A DNA stretch of 64,000 nucleotides from CALVUJ01 sp045119835 (lineage in GTDB: Bacteria > Bacillota_I > Bacilli_A > RFN20 > DUOF01), in assembly GCA_045119835.1 (NCBI GenBank), contig JBGVED010000002.1:28422-92421 (forward strand). The letters are read 5' to 3'. Shown in pieces: positions 6,872-19,900 of this stretch; the first letter of the stretch is position 1; each line of letters begins with the position of its first letter. Under the pieces are notes generated by a model. It searched no databases. It was not told the DNA's origin and was given only the letters and a program-made list of their open reading frames with translations. Both the position numbers and the translations under genes were made by a program.

Positions 6872-9800
6872 TTATATTTTTGAAAGTATTTCATTAATAT
6901 AATAAATCCATTCATTATTCATTTTCTTAATTCTTATTTTAATATTTTCTTTTTTAAAACTCAAATTAATATTTTTATAATCAAGTCTATTAGAAAGTTC
7001 AAATAATTTAATACCAATGCCATCTTTATTTGAAAGCTCCTTCGCTAAATAAACATCAATAAATTCTTTATCATCCTTTATTCTCTCTACCTTGTCACTA
7101 GATGATAAAACATCCATTCTCTTTTTCTCAATTAATAAAGTAACATTAACAGGCATCTTTCCATAAATATCTTTAATACCTATTTCTAACTCTTTTAACT
7201 CCTCTAAAGATTTAACAGCATCAAGTTTTTTATATAATTCAATCTTATTTCCATCTACTCCAGCATAATTTATAGGAATATACCCATCAATTTGGATATT
7301 ATTAGAAATATCTTTATTATCTTCTTTTACAATTCCTTTTTCCTCTTCAATTGCTTCTTTTAACAAATCCATATATAAATCAATACCAATATTTTCTATA
7401 AATCCAGATTGATTAGCGCCTAACAAATCTCCTGCTCCTCTAATAGATAAATCTCTTAAAGCAATTTTATATCCACTACCTAACTCTGTAAACTCCTTAA
7501 TCGCACGCAATCTACTACTAGCTACTTCACTTACTTGCTTATTAGGCTTAAAAAGCAAATAAGCATATGCTAATTTATCACTCCTACCAACTCTCCCCTT
7601 AATTTGATAAAGTTGAGATAAACCAAAATGATCAGCATCTTCAATAATAATAGTATTAGCATTGGGTATATCAATACCTGTTTCTATAATAGTCGTACAC
7701 ACAAGCACATTTAACTTGTTATTATAAAAATCATACGTTACTTCTTCAATTGCTTCCTTGTCCATCTTACCATGTATTATACCAACCCTTGCACCTTTAA
7801 TACTGTTTTCAATTTGATAAGCAACACTAGCAATATTACTAGTCTTGTTATAAAGATAAAAAACTTGTCCGTTCCTGCCTAACTCCCTCTCAATAATTTC
7901 TTTAATAATTTTAGGATTTTTTTCCATAACATAAGTTTGAATTGGCATCCTTTTTTCTGGAGGAGTTTGAATTTGACATAAACTTCTAATACCTATTAAA
8001 GACATCTGCATAGTTCTAGGAATAGGTGTCGCACTTAAAGTAAGTACATCAATAGAATTCTTAAATTCTTTAATCTTCTCTTTATGCTCTACCCCAAACC
8101 TTTGCTCCTCATCAACAATTAAAAGACCTAAATCATTAAACTTAATATCATTTGATAAAATACGATGCGTACCAATAAGCAAATCTATCTTGCCGTCCTT
8201 TAAATCCTTAATAATCTTTTCCTGTTCTTTCTCACTCTTAAACCTATTTAAAAGTTCTATTCTAATATTAAAATTCTTAAACCTATCTACCGCACTAGAA
8301 TAATGTTGACTTGAAAGCAAAGTTGTAGGGCATAAAAGCGCAACTTGTTTAGCATCCTTAATCGCTTTAAAAGCTGAAATAAAAGCAACTTCAGTTTTAC
8401 CAAAACCAACATCGCCACATAAAAGCATATCCATTGGAATACTTTTTTCCATCTCTTTTTTTATTTTAACAATTGCCTCTCTTTGATCTTTAGTGTGCTC
8501 ATAAGGGAAATCATTTTCAAACATTTCTTGAAGCTCATCATCTTTAGAAAAAGAATAACCTATTTTTTTAGTTCTCTCTTCATAAAGTTTTATTAAATCA
8601 AAAGCAATATCTTTAACTTTAGCTTTAATTCTCTCTTTTGTTTTCTCCCAATCGCTACTCCCAAGTTTATTAAGAGTAGGAGCCTTACCATCTCTAGTAG
8701 CGTACTTTCTAACAAGCGAAAACTGCTCCAAAGGAACATATAAAACCTCACTATTTTTATACTCAATATGCAAATAATCTTTATTTATTTTCCCAGTTTT
8801 AATTGTTTCAAGCCCCTTATATCTGCCTATTCCATAATTTTCATGAACCAAATAATCTCCAACTGTCAAATCCTCATATCCACTTATAGCCTGCGAGCTC
8901 TTAAACTTTGTAAAATATCTCCCTGTTGTTATTTTTTGTAAGAACAATTCTCTTGAGGTAATGACCACAATTTTCTCATCATCAATAGCAAACCCCTCGA
9001 TAAAATCTTCTTTTATAAGTTCAAATCTATTCTTATCTATCTCAAACTCATCACACCACATATATAAGTTATTTATTTGATGCTCATTTTTCAAGAAAAT
9101 ATATATTTTGTAATTAAGATCAATATAATTTTGAATAAATCTAGAAGCAATTTTAGAACTTCCATTACAATTTATAAGTGGAGTTAAATAAAAATACTCT
9201 TCATCTCGTTTACTTTGAAAATCATTAAACATAATTAACTTTTTATTCTCTACTAACAAATCATTTAAAGAATGATACAAAGAAATACCTTTTAAAACCT
9301 TACCATTTTCAAATAACTCTTCTTGATAATCAAAACTCTCTTTAATTAACAAATTATAATTATTATCAATAGATGCCTTATCCATTAAAACACAAACATC
9401 TGGACTTACATAATCCATAAAAGAACTACATTCATTAATTAATGAATAATATTTATATAAAGACGAACTATAAGTATTTGTTTCAAGACGCTCTACATCC
9501 TCTAAAATACTTTGCCTCAACAATTCAAACTGCTCTTCACTACTTTTACCCTTACAATCCTCTAATCCCTTTAAAAGAATATTTTTACTGTATTCAACAT
9601 CGCTAATAATAAGCTCACTTGCAGGTAAAATAAGAACATGATCATCTGTTTTTATTGTTGTTTGCTTTTCTAAATCAAAATATCTTATACTCTCTATTTC
9701 ATCATCAAAAAACTCAATACGAACTGGATAATCATAATTTATACTAAAAAAATCCACTACTCCACCTCTAGAAGAATATTCCAAAGTATTACAAATCTTA

Positions 9801-10276
9801 TTAACTTTTTTATAACCATTATTCGATAAAAACATCTCAAACTCTTTTTTATTAATAGTTTGACCTACTACTATTCTTTTTATCCCTTTCTCGAATTGTT
9901 CTTTATTTGGCAAATACCTTAAAAAAGCACTTGTATGCGTAATAAAAATACCTTTTTCTTCTTTTATTGCTTTATTAAGAGCGTATATTCTATTAGCTAA
10001 CATTTCTTTAGATTCTGCTAAAGCCTCAATTCTTATCGCTTCATCAGCAAAATAGGTAAACAAATGACTACTATCTACTAAATTACTTAAATACTCATAC
10101 ATTAAAGATGCTGTATGCAAACTATTACATACAACTAAATACTTTTTAGAATCATTTAAATACCCATTAGCTAATAAAAGAGCCTTTTTTAAAATAGAAT
10201 CACATACATAGTTCCCTTTTTCTTTAACAAAAGATTTTACAATATCTTTATCTTTAAATAAATCTATTATCTTCAT
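6872..10276 (-). CDS. mfd: Transcription-repair coupling factor
   Basis: 1134 residues, full length for Mfd. It has an N-terminal UvrB-homology module and the RNA-polymerase-interacting domain around residues 460-520 (DYLVHENYGIGRYKGLETI). A superfamily 2 translocase follows, with Walker A CGDVGFGKTE, Walker B/DEEQ box LLIVDEEQRFG, SATPIPRT, and the TRG motif region IIETGIDIPNANT...KGRVGRS. A TRCF C-terminal domain ends it. Mfd removes stalled RNA polymerase at lesions and recruits UvrA. Its ATG overlaps the pth stop (ATGA), so it is coupled to pth, as in Bacillus, where pth precedes mfd. Confidence 0.97.
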   Translation of the reverse strand: MKIIDLFKDKDIVKSFVKEKGNYVCDSILKKALLLANGYLNDSKKYLVVCNSLHTASLMYEYLSNLVDSSHLFTYFADEAIRIEALAESKEMLANRIYALNKAIKEEKGIFITHTSAFLRYLPNKEQFEKGIKRIVVGQTINKKEFEMFLSNNGYKKVNKICNTLEYSSRGGVVDFFSINYDYPVRIEFFDDEIESIRYFDLEKQTTIKTDDHVLILPASELIISDVEYSKNILLKGLEDCKGKSSEEQFELLRQSILEDVERLETNTYSSSLYKYYSLINECSSFMDYVSPDVCVLMDKASIDNNYNLLIKESFDYQEELFENGKVLKGISLYHSLNDLLVENKKLIMFNDFQSKRDEEYFYLTPLINCNGSSKIASRFIQNYIDLNYKIYIFLKNEHQINNLYMWCDEFEIDKNRFELIKEDFIEGFAIDDEKIVVITSRELFLQKITTGRYFTKFKSSQAISGYEDLTVGDYLVHENYGIGRYKGLETIKTGKINKDYLHIEYKNSEVLYVPLEQFSLVRKYATRDGKAPTLNKLGSSDWEKTKERIKAKVKDIAFDLIKLYEERTKKIGYSFSKDDELQEMFENDFPYEHTKDQREAIVKIKKEMEKSIPMDMLLCGDVGFGKTEVAFISAFKAIKDAKQVALLCPTTLLSSQHYSSAVDRFKNFNIRIELLNRFKSEKEQEKIIKDLKDGKIDLLIGTHRILSNDIKFNDLGLLIVDEEQRFGVEHKEKIKEFKNSIDVLTLSATPIPRTMQMSLIGIRSLCQIQTPPEKRMPIQTYVMEKNPKIIKEIIERELGRNGQVFYLYNKTSNIASVAYQIENSIKGARVGIIHGKMDKEAIEEVTYDFYNNKLNVLVCTTIIETGIDIPNANTIIIEDADHFGLSQLYQIKGRVGRSDKLAYAYLLFKPNKQVSEVASSRLRAIKEFTELGSGYKIALRDLSIRGAGDLLGANQSGFIENIGIDLYMDLLKEAIEEEKGIVKEDNKDISNNIQIDGYIPINYAGVDGNKIELYKKLDAVKSLEELKELEIGIKDIYGKMPVNVTLLIEKKRMDVLSSSDKVERIKDDKEFIDVYLAKELSNKDGIGIKLFELSNRLDYKNINLSFKKENIKIRIKKMNNEWIYYINEILSKI

Positions 10277-10830
10277 CCGTTATACACGCTCATCAATTTA
10301 TTAAAATCAAATCTTGTAAAATCATCTATAAGGAAACTTATCTTTTCTACTTTTTCATCAATAACTTTTTTATCTTCTCCACTAAATTTACCTAACACAT
10401 AATCAATTGTATTCCCTTCTTTATCTTTAGAAATACCCACTCTAACTCTTTTAAATTCGCTGGTCTTTAAATGAGCAATAATATTTTTTATACCATTGTG
10501 TCCTCCTGCACTGCCCTTTTCTCTTAAGCGCAATACACCAACATCTAAATCCATGTCATCATATATAACTAAAATATCTTTGATATCAATATGAAAATAT
10601 AAAACAAAATCTCTAACACACTCGCCAGATAAATTCATATATGTTTGAGGTTCAAGCAAAATTACTTTTTCTCCATTAATAGTTGTTTCACAATATAACC
10701 CTTTAAATTTTTTCTTATCGATAGACAAGTTATTTTTACTAGCATAAAAATCAAGTGCCATAAACCCTATATTATGTCTTGTGTTCTTATATTCTTTTCC
10801 AAAATTTCCTAACCCTACAATTAACTTCAT
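10273..10830 (-). CDS. pth: Peptidyl-tRNA hydrolase
   Basis: 185 residues from the ATG at 10830. The alternative ATG at 10839 directly abuts the AGGAG Shine-Dalgarno and would leave no spacing. Core motifs: KLIVGLGNFGKEYKNTRHNIGF (catalytic His in TRHN), the PQTYMNLSGE loop, DDMDLDVG and GSAGGHNGIKNI. The enzyme cleaves peptidyl-tRNAs released by abortive translation. It is the first gene of a pth-mfd operon with its own promoter. Confidence 0.96.
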   Translation of the reverse strand: MKLIVGLGNFGKEYKNTRHNIGFMALDFYASKNNLSIDKKKFKGLYCETTINGEKVILLEPQTYMNLSGECVRDFVLYFHIDIKDILVIYDDMDLDVGVLRLREKGSAGGHNGIKNIIAHLKTSEFKRVRVGISKDKEGNTIDYVLGKFSGEDKKVIDEKVEKISFLIDDFTRFDFNKLMSVYNG

Positions 10831-10861
10831 ATATTTCATCTCCTAATTGTAATACTCTAAA

Positions 10862-10891
10862 ATTTTAACATTACTAACCTTGTTTATTCAA
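10862..10891 (-). promoter_or_regulatory. Promoter of pth-mfd
   Basis: On the minus strand: -35 TTGAAT (10891-10886), 18-base spacer, -10 TAAAAT (10867-10862) preceded by TGT (extended -10). Confidence 0.55.
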
Positions 10892-10916
10892 GCAGTATAA
10901 AACATAATAGCAAAAT

Positions 10917-10938
10917 AAAAAGCACCGAAGTGCTTTTT
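10917..10938 (-). terminator. Terminator of the giant surface-protein gene
   Basis: A perfect 9-bp stem AAAAAGCAC/GTGCTTTTT around the tetraloop CGAA, followed on the minus strand by T-rich sequence. It begins 4 bases past the stop codon. Confidence 0.85.
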
Positions 10939-10941
10939 ATA

Positions 10942-13900
10942 CTACTTTAATACTCTTACTTTCTTTCTGAAGAATACTAATTTAACTGCAAAATACATAG
11001 CTCCTAAACCAGCAATAAATATTAGTGACCAACCAAGAGGATCTTTAGTAAAGAAGTTTTCGCCAATTACAATTCCTAACTCGTTTTTAGCAACTTCTCT
11101 ATCAATAATTATTGCTGTAACGTATACATTAGTTTCTCCTTGCATAATATCTACTATTTTCGAAGATAAATTCAAAGGTAATCCCTTATTAGCATTTGCA
11201 TATTTAGCAAAACCATCTACAGAAACATACTCAACCATCTTATAACTTAGAATATCTACACCGCACGCTGAGCCAATTCCAAGATAATTTATAGATGTCG
11301 CTAAAATTATAATATCATCATCGCTGAATTTATAATTATCTACAGCCACAACACTCTTATTACCTTCTTCTAATTTCAACCATGTTTGAGCTTTTGGAAC
11401 TATTGAAGCATTATCCAAACAAATCTTATCATTTGTATTTATAGCAATCTTATAAGTCGATGTATTTCCTGCCAAGTCAATAAATTCAAATAAGTACTCA
11501 CCATTTTCAGACATAACAGTGCTCTTCTTATAAGGCTTTCCATTCACCATAACTTTAATAATTGGAGCTTGATAAGAATACATTGGTTCTTCCCAAGAAA
11601 TATTAAACCTTCCGTTTATAATGTTACTAGAATATGTTTTTTCGTTATCTGTTATACTTACATTGTATTTTGGACTTTGTCTATATATAATGAAATGCTT
11701 AACCATACCTTCATTACCAACAGCATCAATTGGAACAACCTCATAGAATCCTTCTTCACTAAACTCTAGATATGAAGTGCTTACTCCGCCAATGCCAACT
11801 GTATAATTCCATTCTCCATAAACATCATTAATGTCTTTTATTCTATATTTAAAGTAACAACTTTCATTATTATCACTAGCCTCTACTAAAACTATCTCAC
11901 TATTAGTGAAGCCCTTTTCAGAAACAACATAATCCAAGTATTGACCTTTTGCAGTTACACTAATTGTTGGAGCATCATTATCTATTCGTATATATTTTAT
12001 TTCATCTCCAATTGTAACATTGCCTATTTCATCTCTTGCAACAATCATATAAACACCAGTTTTCTTAATTGAATATCTAGATTCAAATGTTGCAAATGGA
12101 ATTACATCACAAACATAATTTTTATTTCCATCGGTATCTATACATCCTGAATAAACTGTTCCAATTCCTCCATCAGAAACCTTAACACTTACTTCACCTT
12201 TATATATTCCCCATATATTGTTATTATCACCAGAAACAGTAATTACAGGCGACTGTTTATCAATTGTAAATACAATAGTAGTATTCAACTCACTATAAAT
12301 TGTATTATCTTGTTTCTTTACTGAAACCGTATATCTATATTCTACATGATTACCATATGCTTGAGAAACCCTCGTAATATCATTTAAAACCATTTGAGAA
12401 TAACTGCCATTTCCATTAGCTTTTTCTAACTTAACATCATAAGTACTACACCTGTTATCATTTTTACCTTCTACATAACACAATAATTGTACATTTTTAT
12501 TTGTGATAGGAATTTCTCCCTTTTCACCATACTCTAATTTTCCTTCTTCTATAATTACTCCAGTTTCATCAACTTCATAAAGAGCAATATCTGGTAAAAC
12601 AACATTAACAGTAAATGTATATTTATGGTTTTCAGTAGTATTTCCGGCAAAATCTTCAAACCAGAACATATATGTTTTACTTTGCCTACTAACTGCAAAT
12701 GTATAAGATTTAGATGATTTAAAGCCTGTATCATTACCACTACAAACCTTACCTACATCAGCTTCATCAACAAACACGCAAGTATAAGATAATCGAACAA
12801 ATGGTTCGCCCCAATTAATAGTAACTTCCGCATTTGTATAATCCTTACCATCCTCAAATGCTACATTACCTGTTGGAAGGCTAACAACAAAATCACTAAC
12901 ATCAATTACAGGCATCGTTTTATCTATTTCAATATTCAAATATTCAACATTATCATATATTTCTACAACATCCTTACTAATTACTTCTAAATAATCATCG
13001 CAAATATCAGGATTATTGTTCCATGAACAAGATAAACTAGATGGAGACTCAATTCCTTTACATTTATCACTTACAACTAAATTTCCACTGCCATCATCTT
13101 CAAAACAAGCTCTATTAATTATTTCAGACGCTCTATTAAATATTTTAGCTTGATATATACCTTCATCAACATAATATAAAGTAGATTTTACATATTGCCT
13201 ATTATCATCAATAGTTCTAACAACTTTATTTTCACTATTACCTGTTGGTAAACAAACACCTTCTACAATACTTTTTGTATTACATACTTCAACTAATTCA
13301 TCATCCACTAATTTATAAAGAATAACATAATTTATTTCATTGTTAAATTCCAATTGAACTTGTGTATTATTAATCATTCTAATATTATCCGGAGCCATAC
13401 TATAATCCATAAATCTCTTGGTAGCTGTATATCTAGCGCTCATATCTGCTGGATTATAAACAAACTCTATTGTATTAGTATTACCATGATTATCTCTTAA
13501 ATTAATTTTAAAGAAACCATACAATGATTCTTTATTTGAAATAACAACCCTATAATTATTAATGCCATTTGCAGCACCTGTATTTGAACAACCATATAAC
13601 AAATTAGCTTGTCCTGGAGAACATACTAAAGACGCCCTTATATTAGTCGTTCTAGCACTAGAATAATTTGAACCAGTTGCACTAAATAAGACCTCAACAC
13701 TTTCAATAACAGTTTTTGTTAAAGTATTATCCACAATAATTACTGTAGCCTTTTCTTCACCACCGCTACCATCATAAACAACATTAATATTTGGCGCTTT
13801 TTGACTTCTAGAAACTTCAACAACCGTAGAATTTCCTGCCCTATCAATAAGTTCTACTTCAGTAAGTTTTTCTTTAGCTACTGGTATTTCAAAATAATAA

Positions 13901-16900
13901 TCATTTCCACTCTTAACCAAATAATCATTTATATTATGATAAACACCATCAATTTTTAAAACTAAGTAAGAATAAATTTCTATAATATTTTCTCCATCTT
14001 TAACCATATGGATTTCATATTTATTAATGAAATTAACATCACCATTATTACGTATTATAAGTGAATATCGATCAGTATTATTTTTAACACTACCAACACC
14101 AGAAACAATTAAACTATCGCTACTAATTCCATTTCCATCATCATAATAAACATCAACAAACTCATTATTATCCACATAAATAGCATAATAAGTTGTATTG
14201 AAATTTCTAACAACGCCTTTAGCAAAATGATTATCAAATTCTAAAGTTTCATCAACCTCTTCAAAAATATAATAATAATCACTAATTAAATTAACACTTG
14301 TTTGAGGATTATATCTAGATGTATTAGTAGAACTATTACCAACAATATTTCTACTATAAACAGTTATTCCTTTTGTATCTATAGTATTTTCTGTTCCCAT
14401 CTCAAAACTAACGTTATTTACTTTTGTCGGATTAACTATTCTAGCACTTACCACAATACACTCTATATTTTTATTATCAGAAACACAACTTTCTACAATA
14501 GACTTAGTAACAGAATTTGGATCTGTTGAATCTACTTTTAAATATATAGTCTTATACATATCTTTATTATTCAAGCAATCATCAGAAACGCTAGCATCGC
14601 AAGCCTTTTGCTTAATAGAAGAATCTCCAAAGAAAACTCCGTCACTATAAGTTGGATAAACAAGACCTTTTATTATTGAACTCATTTCATTTAATGCTTG
14701 AGTTTTATGTTCAATACCACCTTGTCCAACAAAACAATTTTCTATCATTGATTTAGTTTCAGGATTATAATAACTATATTTAAATCCACCCCCACTATTA
14801 CAAGTATTATCTGCAAGTGAATTTATATGACTGCTATAAATTTTTAACAAGAACTCTTCCGCTTCCAACTTAGTAGCAAAAGCATAGAAGAAATTGCTAT
14901 TTAAATTATTATAATCAAAAATCCTATATGAAGACTTACCACCTAAATTATCAACATTATTCTTATTTAATGCATTAATAACTTGATTAGGAACACTATA
15001 CCAATAATTAATACCAGTAGGTTTATTTTGATTCTTATTATAAATAGGAGCTGTATTATCTATTATAAACATAGAATAATCATTTTCATGATTAGAACTG
15101 CTTACTTTACGACCAGCTACGTTTCCAGCTTTATCTTGTGCTTTAATAATAAATTTACCATCTTCTCTAAAATATAAATCAATAGCATCAATAATATAAA
15201 CATTATTTTCATCATAAGAAGCACCTATGTTATAAGCAATCATTTCATTATTTACAAATCTATAATACGTATTATAGAAATATTTTTGAGCATTAACAGG
15301 TATTTTTTTATAAACCTGGCTATAAATCAAACGATTTTTTGCATCATATGCTTTATTAGTAATAAGACTATTGTCATTATCTACAACATTTTCACTTCTA
15401 TAAATAGGAAGCAAGTTCTTACACTCACTAAGTTGAGAATTAAATTGTGGATCCATTCCATTACGATCACTTCTAACACAATATAAATACTCTTCTTTAT
15501 CTAAATGAGCTTTATAATATAAATCTACACTATTACCAAATTCATCAGTATTTACCGCTTCAAGGTATAAATCCGGACTAGTTGTATCAATTAAGAATGT
15601 ATAATCAACATAGTTATATTTTAAAACCATTGCATTATCTACAACATAAGAAGCTGTTGATTCATCATAATAAGAAATACTTGAAATTATGTATTTTCCT
15701 TTATCGTGTAAATAAACTTTATAAATTGACTCTTCGCTATACTTATAAGAACCTGTATTAGGATAAACGTCTCTTTCTAAACCTGCTTTTGCTTCTTCAA
15801 AAATCTTTGAAGGAAGAACACAAGAAATTGAACCATTACTACACTTATAACTATATAATGTAGCCTCTTTTTCATTTCTAAATTCGATAACTAATGGATT
15901 ATCTGCAGAAGGCGGATTATGATATCCATACTTATTAGATGTATTTTGTCCATTAATAGTTACTACCGGTACAGTAACATCATGATAATAAACTGTCTTA
16001 GTTAAATATTCACTAACGTTACCAGAATAATCAGTTACTCTATAAACTATTTTATAAACATTTACCGCATTACTCTTAATGTAATATTCATCATCACTTA
16101 CTTCATTCCAATACCCTGCATCATCTCTTAATTGAGGATAATAATTATAATTATCTTCAATATAACAATACGTTTCATTATTTACTTGCTCACAGGCTGC
16201 CTCACCATTACTCATATATTTTATACCTTTTAAAACATAATCAGTTGGCTTTTTAACTAACACATAATATTTTAACCCAGAATCTTTTTCTTCCCCATTT
16301 GCTCTAAGTTGAGGTGTATCTCCAATAAAAATATAATTATTATAAGTTAAATTATAATTATATAAATAATATTTAACTTCATAACTAAATGTATTTTTAA
16401 TATTCTTATTACCCACACTATTAATTCTTGTATTAATTGAATCTGTTGAAGTTGTTTCAGACTTAAATCCACCATTTACATATACTTCATCATATATAGA
16501 TTTTTCATTTCCTGTATATTCAACCTCTCTATAATCATCTTCATTAATATCACCATTTAACTCAATTGAAGGTTTTTCTCTATCAATAAACAAATAATTA
16601 ATCATCTTACCGTTATTAGAAAAGTCATAAACAGTTAAAATATAATTAACAAAATATTGTTCTTCCCCTGCTAAAGGAGTATAAATCAAATCGAATATTC
16701 TCTTATCATCGCTATAATTATATTCAGCATTATTAATATCACAATATTTTTCATATCCTTCATCTGCTGAGGCATTGTATACATAATATCTACATTCAAT
16801 TCTATGAATTGGCTCATCAAACTCAACAATTAAATCTTTTCCTGTTAAATAATTTACTCCTAAATCAACTTTCTCTGCTTTATAATACTCTCCTGGCTCA

Positions 16901-19900
16901 CTGGTATCATCACTTAAAACATATTCATATTTACCAATATAATAATCTTTATCATTACTCATTTCAGAACAATTAACACTATCATATTCACCTGTATTTT
17001 CATTTTTATAATAGAAACTAGAAGTGCTACTTGAACAATTCAATAACTCAACATCATAAACTTTATAATAAACTAATTTTTTCTCGTATTGCCCCTCACC
17101 ACTTAACTCATAAGAAACTGAAGAAACTTGCTTAATATCAGGTGCAACACTATCCATTATAGCTATTACAGTTTCCAAGTAATTTAAAGAACCATTTCCA
17201 GCCCCATCTTTAGCAGCAAATATAATAGGTCTACCTAAATTTGAAGCTAAACCAAATCCAAACTTTACTTGTTTACCTGAACTATCAATAGCAATTTGCC
17301 ATATACGATTATCTTTAAGTGCATCCACCACAGTACTATCATCCATTGTAATAGAAACAACACTTTCACTAGTTTCGCCGCTCATCTTATTAATAATATT
17401 ATAATAAATAATAGATGTTGACTCATAACTCTTTAATTTAACTCTTCCTGGCTCAACTAAAACACAAGGATTATCATTAACTTTAATACATGTTTTTTCT
17501 AAAGTCAACGCTGGTAAATATTTACCTTGATTTTGATCTTCTCTGTACGTTCCAGCACCGTAATAATAATTTTCAAATACTGATGGATTAGATTCAATTA
17601 TTGTCCTGATAGAAGCAATAGCAGCTAAATTTTCTTCAGATGTTGAAGTTGTTGCTATAAGTGATGGATTAGATGAATTATAAATATAGAAATCTTGATT
17701 TGTAGTAAATCTACCATCATTCATATACATATTATATAAAATACATTTTCTAGAAGATGAAGTTTGACATGCACTATAATCTCCTGTAAACATATCTTGA
17801 ATAGATGTGCCATTGTCTCCATTTGCATCATAATAAACAACATTAGGATCAACATAATCTGTAGAAGAAACCTTAGTAAAATTCCAATAAATATTTATTT
17901 TACCTAAATTCTCTTTTAAAACATCTACAGAATCAAATCCATAAAAATTCTCTTTATAAACAATATCTGTAGGACTTAAATATGTACCATTTTTTATTAA
18001 AGTATATGTATTATTAAGATTCTTTTTATAATTATTAAACGAAACTTTATAAGCTTCATATGCATTTACACTAATCTCATTACTCTTTCCTGTAATAGTT
18101 GGAGTATCATTACAATTGATAATAGTTTTTTCTTCTTCGTCATTCCACAAAGTAAAGTTAATACCACTATCACAATCAAACTCACCCAATGAAGAATTAG
18201 CGATAGTAGACAACATATTCTTTCTCTCTTCACTACCAACTTGAGAGCCAAAATCTGTTATAGGTTGATAATCACTAACAAAATATAAATATGGATTTAG
18301 ATTATCGAACACAAAATCTTGTGATACAGTTTTTTGATTTCCAAAATAATCCATAACACTAATATTTAAAGTTCTGATAACTTTAGTAACATCCCTAGTT
18401 GCTTCATCTCTATTTACTGGAATAACAAGATTTAAACTCATACTGTTGTCTTCGCTAACATTACAACGTCCAGAATCATAAGTTCCAGTAAAAATTACAC
18501 ATTGTCCATTTTCATTTTTCACTGTAATTTCTTGAGTATCCATATCATCAACCCAATAACGGAAATTTAGCATTGTTTTGTCATTAACATTAGAAAGGAA
18601 ACTACCTTCATTAACCTCAATTTCAACCTCTACATATTGTTGATATGCAGTAAAACTCTTTCCATTAACATCCTCTATCTTATCAATAGTAGGTGGTGTT
18701 TTATCTATAGTAAAAGTATAAGTCTTACTATTTTTAGCCGCATCATAAAACTCTATAGTATAAACACCAGATTCAGAAAATATAATATAATTTCCATTAG
18801 TAGTATCAGAATTTTTCTTAGAGAAATCATATGCATTAACAAGTTCGCCATTAATAGAAACAACCATAAGTCTATTAACACTTCCTCCAGTTAATAAGTC
18901 CTCATCAAGATTTAATTGCAAATCCCAACTACCGATATTTACTTTAGCTCCCTCTGGGTTTGTAAAATCACTATCTACAAAATTCGATTTTTCTCCAATA
19001 CATGTAGTATTTTGTGCACAAACAGTTTTAAATGAAATAATCGGAGTTGCTGAATCTATAGTAAATGCATAATATACAGGCAATGCTGTCCATTTTTCTT
19101 CTTTACCATCACTACCTTCTATCTCTGCATATATTTCACTCCATATATCATAAGTTCCTTCTTTAGTAACAGCAAAATAATAATATCCATCATATGCCGT
19201 AAGATAATAAATACCTTCATCCTTCAATAATTGTTGGTATTCACCATTTCCTGCAATACTAGAAAGTTTGATTACTTCTCCACCACTACACTCTCCAACA
19301 TTTTCAGGAATAAGATTATCTCCATACAATTTAAACAAACAATCTAGCTTTTGATTTGTCTCGTCAGACAAACCATATCCATTTACAGAATTAAGAGTAT
19401 TAGCTTTGCTTATTCTAACAAAACTGTTGTTATTTATTTGAAATCTAACGTAAACAAACTTATTAGTAAAGAACATATTTTCATCAAAATCATTATGTAA
19501 ATCTTTTGGTAAAACATCAAAATATGCATATGTCGATGGATTTTTAACTAACAAAACATTTCCAGGAACAATATCTCCAACTTCCTCTTTAGTTTTTGGA
19601 ATTAAACGAACAATCTCTTCAATATCCTCTTGTGCATTATCATTAGCATTTACATAAACATTTAAATCTGCTTTACCTAAACCAATACCAGCATAAACAG
19701 TAGATGTATTGTAGAAAGAATCAGCCAAAACAAATTTATACAATCCATAAGAAACAGGGAATATTAAATTTTCATTTTCAACAAGCGTATAAACAACATT
19801 TCCATCACCATCATAACTTATATCAACTTTAGGAATAGAAACACCACCACTTGTAATATTTCCTGACGCATCAGTTAAAGTTCTTTGGAATAAAAATGGT